NCBI GenBank assembly: GCA_964433155.1
Contig: CAYSQE010000014.1
Coordinates: forward strand, 1 to 39,567
Direction: 5' to 3'
Source of the DNA: 2-01-FULL-40-13 sp964433155
GTDB lineage: Bacteria; Patescibacteriota; Microgenomatia; UBA1406; GWC2-37-13
Length of the DNA: 39,567 bases
In this document: one piece after another, positions 9,056 to 15,601 of the stretch
Layout of the letters: the number at the start of each line of letters is the position of its first letter
Numbering within the stretch: position 1 is the first letter of the stretch
Notes under the pieces: generated by a model
The model's input: the letters and a program-made list of their open reading frames with translations, nothing else
Told to the model about the DNA's origin: nothing
The model's database searches: none
Position numbers and translations under genes: made by a program

Positions 9056-9107
9056 CTTTAAGTATCTTAAAATCTTTTTGTTACAAATTTAGATATTTTT
9101 TTACTTT

Positions 9108-9815
9108 ATGGAAGAACATACCCATACACACGAACAAACTTCATCAGATAAAGATAGTCTAAATAAAAATTCTCTCGCATTTTTAAGCGTTGGAATACTT
9201 GTCGCCTTTTTACTCTTGATTGGTGGCGTATATTGGTTTGTCAGTAAAAAAAGTAAAGGGCAAGTCGTATTTCCAGCAGGCATCAACTATACGGGTACTG
9301 AAGGTACACCCCCAGTTCAACAGCAAAGACCCTCTTATGACTATGCTAAAATGGCAGGAGCTGCAAATTGGGCCAACTTCAATAGCACGAAAAAACAGTA
9401 CACATTTCAGTATCCACCAGAGATGGTCCCTCTGATTTTCCCTGGCGACGCAAATGATACCGTCACATTCAATGTAAGCGACATTCCGGCAAGATATAAT
9501 TTGATGGTTTTGGTAGAAACAATTTCAAATTATGATGCAAAAATGTTTGGTCAACAAGAGACTTTTGTCAGAAACTACTTTAAATTTTTCAGCGGGCTCA
9601 AAGAGCTCAAGGATATCGAAACATATACAACCGAAAAAGGATTAACCGGTTGGAAAGTTCACTATACAACAAAGGCTGGCAGTGTGGGATCTGACAACTA
9701 TTTCTTTGTTATACCTGGCCAAGGAGATAAGATTATTCATGTCAACAACATTTTCCCACCAGAAGGACAGACGGTATTTAATAGGCTTTTGAACAGCTTA
9801 GATATAAAGAGATAA
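9108..9815 (+). CDS. Single-pass membrane-anchored extracytoplasmic protein, unknown function
   Basis: 235 residues: a hydrophilic His/Thr-rich N-terminus (HTHTHEQTSS), one strong transmembrane segment at about residues 25-48 (LAFLSVGILVAFLLLIGGVY), then a soluble domain predicted to face outside. The domain (from about residue 85) has NSTKKQYTFQYPPEMVPLIF, later GLTGWKVHYTT and a closing VFNRLLNSLDI; this is the layout of small PsbP/Mog1-like alpha/beta sandwich domains found in many Patescibacteria membrane proteins, but I would not assign one firmly. It is the first gene behind a strong promoter and is followed 5 bp later by a GT-C/NPCBM protein, so a part in surface glycan assembly is possible. 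Confidence 0.6.
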   Translation: MEEHTHTHEQTSSDKDSLNKNSLAFLSVGILVAFLLLIGGVYWFVSKKSKGQVVFPAGINYTGTEGTPPVQQQRPSYDYAKMAGAANWANFNSTKKQYTFQYPPEMVPLIFPGDANDTVTFNVSDIPARYNLMVLVETISNYDAKMFGQQETFVRNYFKFFSGLKELKDIETYTTEKGLTGWKVHYTTKAGSVGSDNYFFVIPGQGDKIIHVNNIFPPEGQTVFNRLLNSLDIKR

Positions 9816-9820
9816 GTAGT

Positions 9821-11593
9821 ATGTTTTATTTGTTCTTCGCTTTAGGTCTTCTAACGCGTGTAGTTTTTATACCGCTTGCAGGTTTCAAGGCTGATGTGGC
9901 CTTTTGGAAGGGTTGGGGTTTGGCTGCTGCTGATAAGGGTGTTTTGTGGATGATGACCAGTACTAATTATAATTATCCTCCAGGTTTTTCTTACATTTTA
10001 TGGCTAATAAACAAGATCTATGCCTTTTTTAAAGATCCGTATAATATAAATGATTACTGGGTCGATGACAATGTCTTTTATTTATTTTTGCTGAAATTAA
10101 TTACAATAGCCGCCGACTTATTAGTTGTTTTCCTCATCATTAAGTTTTCGCAAAAAGTACAACAACAGAAGTTAGGAAAGATCCTCGCCCTTTTTTATTT
10201 TCTCAATCCGGCAGTAATCTATGACGGCGTTATTTGGGGTCAAGTTGACCAATTAGGTTTTGCGTTGTTTTTTTTGAGTGCTTATTTACTCCTTAAAGAA
10301 AAACCATATTTAGCTTCCGTGGTATTTACTATTTCTTTTTTAATGAAGTTCCAGAATATCATTTTTATTCCGCTTTTCTATCTTTTTATCTGGAAAAAGT
10401 TCTCCTATAAGGAGCTTGTCTCAAGCTTAACAATAAGTTTTATAACTTTTGTAATCGTTATACTGCCTTTTTTCCTTAACAAACAAGCAGACAGACTTAT
10501 CTGGCTTTTAACAATCAATTCCGACTGGTTTCCTTGGTACTCGCTCAATGCTTTTAATGGTTGGTGGATTGCCTCAGGACTAAATGGTATGGGTTTAACC
10601 GATAAACATCTTATTTTTGGCATAACTTCCGCAAAACAATTTGGGCTCTTCATGTTTATATTTGCCTATTTTATAGCAGTCGTTACTATAGTTACTTCAA
10701 AAAAGGAGGAACTTTTTAAGAATTTTATTTTAGCCTGTACATTGGCTGTTTTTGTTTTCTTTCATCTATTAACACAAAGTCATGAGCGATACTTATTTCC
10801 AGCGATGGGGTTATTGTTGGTCCTAGGATCTTATATGACTTATAAGACTAATAAGACAAATTGGAGAGCATATATGCCATTTTCCATCTTCTACCTTTTA
10901 GTTTCTATCTTCTTTTTCCTCAACATGTATCTTTCTATGGGCTGGAACTATCCCGATCAAGTGATTCCAACATTTACAAGAGAACAGACTCTTGGATTAT
11001 CATGGTGGATTTCGCTCATTCAGATGATTTTATTTATTATATTTTTCTTTTGGTTTTTAAAAGATATACTAGTAAAAAAAATCTTCGTCATTGGCGGATT
11101 TGGTTTATTGGTCTTATTAGCCTTATTGGTAAAGAATGAATCTTATTTTTTGGGAAAGCAAGTATCGTTAACTTCATTGAAACCTATTAGTTATCGACAG
11201 GACTATCTTCAGCCAGTCTATGGGAAAACTGTTGAGTCTGATCGAGGCACCAATTACTGGAATAGGTTGTCGGTTAATTATTATTTCTATGAAGGCGGAA
11301 TTGGTTCCCATGCTGATTCTGATATAACCTATCATCTAGCCAAAAAGTTTTCAAAATTTTCAACAGATTTTGGGATTGATACTGAAGGAGAGCAGTCGGC
11401 AAAAGTGTACTTTTCGATTTGGGCCGATGGAAAGGAACTTTTTAAGTCTGAGGTGAAGGGTAGATTTGATATCCCAGGTACAAAGACGGTTGATGTGAGA
11501 GAAGTTAACTATCTGACTTTAAAAATTAACAAGGATACCGCCACTAATTTCGGCGCCCACGCCGACTGGTTAAATCCTGTACTTGTTAAATAG
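9821..11593 (+). CDS. GT-C mannosyltransferase-like protein fused to a C-terminal NPCBM carbohydrate-binding domain
   Basis: 590 residues. The N-terminal ~460 are a GT-C integral membrane enzyme: ADVAFWKGWG (acidic loop), NYPPGFSYILW, FYFLNPAVIYDGVIWGQVDQ and LLTQSHERYLFP, the motif set seen in PIG-M/DPM-dependent mannosyltransferase-like proteins. The last ~120 match an NPCBM domain: RLSVNYYFYEGGIGSHADSD, FSTDFGIDTEGEQSAKVYFS, DGKELFKSE and FGAHADWLNPVL at the end. NPCBM domains bind terminal sugars, usually on secreted glycosidases; here the domain would sit outside the cell tethered to the transferase. Repeat tracts at 10840-10857, 10882-10916 and 11102-11128 encode parts of loops and helices. 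Spacing of 5 bp from the gene before it suggests one transcript. Confidence 0.75.
   Translation: MFYLFFALGLLTRVVFIPLAGFKADVAFWKGWGLAAADKGVLWMMTSTNYNYPPGFSYILWLINKIYAFFKDPYNINDYWVDDNVFYLFLLKLITIAADLLVVFLIIKFSQKVQQQKLGKILALFYFLNPAVIYDGVIWGQVDQLGFALFFLSAYLLLKEKPYLASVVFTISFLMKFQNIIFIPLFYLFIWKKFSYKELVSSLTISFITFVIVILPFFLNKQADRLIWLLTINSDWFPWYSLNAFNGWWIASGLNGMGLTDKHLIFGITSAKQFGLFMFIFAYFIAVVTIVTSKKEELFKNFILACTLAVFVFFHLLTQSHERYLFPAMGLLLVLGSYMTYKTNKTNWRAYMPFSIFYLLVSIFFFLNMYLSMGWNYPDQVIPTFTREQTLGLSWWISLIQMILFIIFFFWFLKDILVKKIFVIGGFGLLVLLALLVKNESYFLGKQVSLTSLKPISYRQDYLQPVYGKTVESDRGTNYWNRLSVNYYFYEGGIGSHADSDITYHLAKKFSKFSTDFGIDTEGEQSAKVYFSIWADGKELFKSEVKGRFDIPGTKTVDVREVNYLTLKINKDTATNFGAHADWLNPVLVK
10840..10857. 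repeat. Nonamer repeat tract (copy 2)
   Basis: ttataagac followed by taataagac, sharing 16 of 18 bases with the tract at 870-887. Here it is read on the plus strand as YKTNKTN, a polar loop, whereas copy 1 encodes a membrane helix. Confidence 0.7.
10882..10916. repeat. Heptanucleotide repeat tract
   Basis: Five 7-bp units (ttccatc, ttctacc, ttttagt, ttctatc, ttctttt) encoding the hydrophobic FSIFYLLVSIFF. The complementary unit type (atagaag) recurs at 23218-23245. Confidence 0.6.
11102..11128. repeat. Nonamer repeat tract (copy 3, opposite orientation)
   Basis: On the minus strand it reads caataaggc, taataagac, with a third degenerate unit (caataaacc) adjoining. Same motif as 870-887 but in opposite orientation relative to coding. 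Confidence 0.65.
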
Positions 11594-11606
11594 TCAAGAG
11601 TTTCCT

Positions 11607-13851
11607 ATGAAAGACAAACAATTATTTAGGTTTGCTTTAGTCGGGGCTTTATTTTTTATTGTAGGTTTGAATTTCTATTTATATAAAAGTGAATTTAAGG
11701 TTTTGGTTGATCCTAACGACAATATCTTTCAATATGCCCTTGTAGATGAGGCAAAAAATATCTGGAAAAATATTTTTTCTGGAAAACTGTCGCCATTTTA
11801 TCTTCTTGACAGTTGGCAAGAGCGATGGGCAGATGGATTTGCTTTGTCTTCATACTATGCTCATCTTCCGCAGGCGATAATTAGTCTTATAAGTCTAATA
11901 AGTCAAATAGGAGCATTTAAAATCTTCATAATAGTCCGAACACTTATGCTTATTTTTCTACCTCTGATGTTCTTTTGGGCAGGCACAATACTGCGCCTGC
12001 CTACAGTATTTAGCTTGATACTAGCTTTTTTGAGCCAGGCGATTTTCACAAATGGACTTTATGGTATAGATTTATCTAGCTTCTTATGGAGGGGTTGGGG
12101 GCTTTCTGCTCAACTTATGGCGTTATTTTTTATGCCCCAGGCGTTTGCTTATGCGATTGATTATTTAGAGAACAAACGAAATCTTGGCAAGGCGGTATTT
12201 TTCAACTTTTTAGTTGCACAANNNNNNNNNNNNNNNNNNNNNNNNNNNNNNNNNNNNNNNNNNNNNNNNNNNNNNNNNNNNNNNNNNNNNNNNNNNNNNN
12301 NNNNNNNNNNNNNNNNNNNNNTGGGGAGCAAAACAGATCATTGTCTGGTTTTTAAACGGAGAGCTTTTTGATTTTAATCGATTTCCTTTTATAACGTTGG
12401 CTGTAGTATTTGGGCTGTTTCTGGGATTGGGGATATTGGGTAAAAAGGAGAAAGAAGACAGATTATTTTCTTTTTTGAGTTTACTTTTTATCTTCTATAC
12501 GGTTCTTTTTTTTGGTCGCACCACACTTGGAAAGGCGATTGACCTAATCCCTGGATTTTCTGAGTATCACCTTCATAGGATTATTGTTATGGTCCAGTTT
12601 ACCGGGCTGTTTTTAGGAGCGTGGTTTATTTATTCTCTATCAATCAAGTTGACAAAAATTTTTTCTCGAGGTCAACTCACATCCCGACTAAAGTCGGGAC
12701 CAGTCGTTCCTCACTCATCCTCGGAATCCGAGGGGTCGCTTCGTCACTCCTTTGTTCAAACAACTGACTCTCAAAAAAATTTTGTCACCTTACTACATTT
12801 TGTTTTTGTTATTTTTGGCTTTATCGTTATTTATAATCTCGAGCAGCCTATCGTTAATTATGCTAAAGACAATAATATCTGGATTGAAAGATCGAATGGG
12901 GCTTATAAATCAGACCTGCCTGCGTATGAAAAAATAAAGACAAAACTTTTAGGCTTGCCAAGAGCTAGGATCTATGCTGGTAAACCAGGCAATTGGGGTA
13001 AACAATTTTATGTAGGTGAGACGCCTGTTTATATGACATTGTCAAGAGACGGATTTCCGGTGATTGGCTTTTTGCCAGAAAGCTGGTCACCCAACTCTGA
13101 TCCTGAACAGTTTTTTGACGAAAACAACATCGACGCCTACAACCTTTATAACGTCGGTTATAGTCTTTTACCAGACTCCGTCAAAGCTCCAGACTTTGCT
13201 AAACTTCTTGTGAAGGAAGGAAAATATTCACTCTATCAGATTGAAACGAGTGGATGGTTTAATTTTGGTCAAAGCAATATTGCCGTAAAGACAAAGAAAA
13301 CGAGCCTGTTAAATATTACTCGCCTGTGGTTTGGAAGCAATGCGTTTAAGAGAAATGATTATCCGACCATTGATTTGAACAAAGACCAGCCCGATGGGAA
13401 AAAATGGTACATTCAGATGACAGATTTTAATCATTTTATCAATCTTAATGATGGAGTGAGAAGAAGTATTTGGGAGGCAAACCCATTTGCAGAAAATATT
13501 GCCGTTTCCTCGCGGTCAGCTGGCAAAGCAAGTGTCTCGATTAAAAGCCAAGAGGTTCTTGTAGATGGATATAAAGCAAATCTTGAAACAAAAGAGGATT
13601 GTCACAATTGCATTGTTGTCTTGAAACAAAGTTTTCACCCCAATTGGCAAGTAAAAGTCAATGGGGAAGCGACTTCGATTTTTCCTGTTTTTCCTTTTTA
13701 TATTGGTATACCAATAGAACAGAAGGGTAATTATACAGTTGAGGCTTTGTATAAGCCAAATAATCTGAAGATCTTTTTAGTTTTATTGGAAATAATTGCT
13801 TTTGGTTTGATGGGATTTTTGTCTCTAAAGAGAGCCTCGAAATTGTTCTAG
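11607..13851 (+). CDS. Large YfhO/GT-C-like membrane protein (interrupted by an assembly gap)
   Basis: One gene split by 100 Ns: 205 residues before the gap and 509 after it, in different nominal frames, so the true gap is not 100 bp. I chose the ATG at 11607 over an upstream TTG at 11583, which lies inside the previous gene. The N-terminal half is multi-pass, with a loop VDPNDNIFQYALVDEAKNIW carrying the acidic residues expected of GT-C proteins and WRGWGLSAQLMAL. The C-terminus (KQSFHPNWQVKVNG, then FPFYIGIPIEQKGNYTVEA and a last helix) matches the end of YfhO-type proteins, linked to lipid-carrier glycosylation in Gram-positives. A palindromic element at 12651-12786 adds a polar Ser/Arg-rich insert in a loop. 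The 3' end overlaps the convergent gene by 27 bp. Confidence 0.65.
11887..11904. repeat. Nonamer repeat tract (copy 4)
   Basis: ttataagtc then taataagtc, the same pattern as copies at 870, 10840 and 11111 with A-to-T at one position of each unit. Encodes SLISLIS in a helix. Confidence 0.6.
12222..12321. other. Assembly gap (100 N)
   Basis: A run of exactly 100 N, the usual placeholder for a gap of unknown size. The coding frame changes across it, so the true length is not 100. Confidence 0.95.
12651..12786. repeat. Palindromic element inserted in frame in a gene
   Basis: Imperfect outer arms (gacaaaaattttttctcgag from 12651 against the complement of the stretch ending at 12786) enclose two tight GC-rich hairpins: an 8-bp perfect arm with 2-nt loop at 12682-12699 (tcccgact / agtcggga) and a 7-bp arm with 1-nt loop at 12719-12733 (cctcgga / tccgagg). 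The inside is much more GC-rich than the gene around it and adds a polar segment (GPVVPHSSSESEGSLRHS) to a membrane protein without breaking the frame. Confidence 0.65.
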
Positions 13852-15600
13852 ATCTTTTTTGGCTCTATCTATATCTGCTTTATCTTTTTGAGGATCAAGT
13901 AGTGAGATGACTGTTTGCATATTTTTGAGGGCTTTCTTCGAGTCACCTTTTTTATAGTATGCCCAGGCAAGGTTAAAGTAAGCGTTGGGCCAGCCAGGTT
14001 TTAAGACTTCGGCTTGTTCAAACTGTCTTATTGCTTCAGCAAAGTTATCAAGCGAATAGTATACTCCCCCAAGTCCAAGGCGATATTGAGGATTTTGTGG
14101 GTCCAAATTAATAGTTCTTTGGTAGGATGAGATGGCCCAACTATCGGCTCCTTTAGCTGTTTTTAAAATGGTTTTGTAGACATTGGCCATGTTTTCCCAA
14201 TTTGAGGCTTTCTGGGGATTTAGTGTAACAACTGCTTTGCTTTCGGCTATAGCGGCTTGAACTAATCGAGCGATTTTTTCTTGATCTTCTGGACTGGGTT
14301 TTTGTGATTTTTTCGAAAGATTATTGGCTATGAGGAGATTTGTTTGAGAAAAGTTGATACGGAATCGCTCGATATACGGATTGGACTTAATTGCTAATCT
14401 TTGATTATCATATAGTCCTTTTGCGTCGTTTTTGACGAGGGCGTCAATTGATTTTTTGAAGTAATACTCTGCAATGTATGAGCGACCTAAAAAATAGCCA
14501 GTTGGTAGAACAAAAAGAAAAATCGTTGTTATTATGCTAAATCTCCAGATTCTCCCCCCGCTTGGCCGGGTCATCTGTTCCGATGTACTGGGCCAAATCA
14601 CAGCTAATGATATAAAAAAAAGAAAAAAAAGTGGAATAGACGGTGGAAATATAGCAAAAATTATTAATAGATATAATGTTGGGATAGTCCAAATCTTAGC
14701 TTTATCGAAAGAGTTTTTTAGGCAGTAAAAAAATAAAGCCAAAAGTGAGGCCAATCCTAATATTCCAGCTTCTGTGGCAACATGTAGTAAAGTTGAGCGA
14801 CTTACATTGAAAAAGCTAATCTGCCAGAGACTGGATTGATTATAAGCCTGATCTTTAATTTTGGTAAAACCCGATGCATAGTTGTCAATTCCGACTCCAA
14901 ATAAAGCAGTCAAGGGATTTTTTAAACTCTCAATCGTCGTCAAGAAGGAATATTTAAATGAAGGAAATATGCCAAGAGCTCCTTTGAATAGAAAATAAAT
15001 AGAAACCACCAAACCCAAGCTAGTTATACCTAAGATTACAAGATTAATTATTAGCCTTTGTTTGAACTTAGTCAATGAAACTCTTTCAGATATTATTGCA
15101 ATAATCTGGGTTAGAATAGAAAAACCTAAAAGTATCGTCAGGTCAAGGTGGGTACCAAGTGGACTAAAAAAAGGACCTTTTTGCTTAAAGAAATTAAAGA
15201 ACATAATTAAGGAGAGTAAAAGTGACGAAAAGGACAAGATCTTAGTAATTTTAAGATCGACTTGGTTGATATAAAAAGAAATAACCGTGAGAGATAAAAT
15301 TCCCAAAAATCCAAAATATGGATTTAAAACAGCTTGAACCTTATTTGGAGAGCTTATCATGATAGAAAAAAATAGCGAGACTAAAAAAAGAATTCGTAAA
15401 ATAGCCAGCCCGTTTAAACGGAAAATAATTTTTCTTGTGATAAATATCTCAAGACTTGTGATGAGTAATAAAGACAAAGCAGCTACACAAAGGAGATAGA
15501 GCTTGTTAGTTAGGAAAAACTCCTGAGTAGTTCGAAGGAAAAAGAGAGGAAAGAAAAAGATTGTTAGACTTAAGATGTAAGATTTAAGTTTTTGAAACAT
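13825..15600 (-). CDS. O-antigen ligase/polymerase-like membrane protein with C-terminal TPR repeats
   Basis: 591 residues: about eleven hydrophobic helices, a large extracytoplasmic loop around ALFGVGIDNYASGFTKIKDQ and VSRSTLLHVATEAGILGLAS (the Wzy/WaaL-type loop with its Arg/His pattern), then from about residue 390 a soluble region ending in two or three TPRs (DSWAISSYQRTINLDPQNP, AEAIRQFEQAEVLKPGWPNA, AYYKKGDSKKALKNM). Wzy_C-type proteins join or polymerise glycans on lipid carriers. The ATG lies 1 bp after the stop of the surface-protein gene upstream, so the two are co-transcribed. A GC-rich block at 14551-14575 encodes RPSGGR and looks like a short inserted motif. Convergent overlap of 27 bp with the YfhO-like gene. 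Confidence 0.75.
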   Translation of the reverse strand: MFQKLKSYILSLTIFFFPLFFLRTTQEFFLTNKLYLLCVAALSLLLITSLEIFITRKIIFRLNGLAILRILFLVSLFFSIMISSPNKVQAVLNPYFGFLGILSLTVISFYINQVDLKITKILSFSSLLLSLIMFFNFFKQKGPFFSPLGTHLDLTILLGFSILTQIIAIISERVSLTKFKQRLIINLVILGITSLGLVVSIYFLFKGALGIFPSFKYSFLTTIESLKNPLTALFGVGIDNYASGFTKIKDQAYNQSSLWQISFFNVSRSTLLHVATEAGILGLASLLALFFYCLKNSFDKAKIWTIPTLYLLIIFAIFPPSIPLFFLFFISLAVIWPSTSEQMTRPSGGRIWRFSIITTIFLFVLPTGYFLGRSYIAEYYFKKSIDALVKNDAKGLYDNQRLAIKSNPYIERFRINFSQTNLLIANNLSKKSQKPSPEDQEKIARLVQAAIAESKAVVTLNPQKASNWENMANVYKTILKTAKGADSWAISSYQRTINLDPQNPQYRLGLGGVYYSLDNFAEAIRQFEQAEVLKPGWPNAYFNLAWAYYKKGDSKKALKNMQTVISLLDPQKDKADIDRAKKDLEQFRGSL

Positions 15601-15601
15601 A

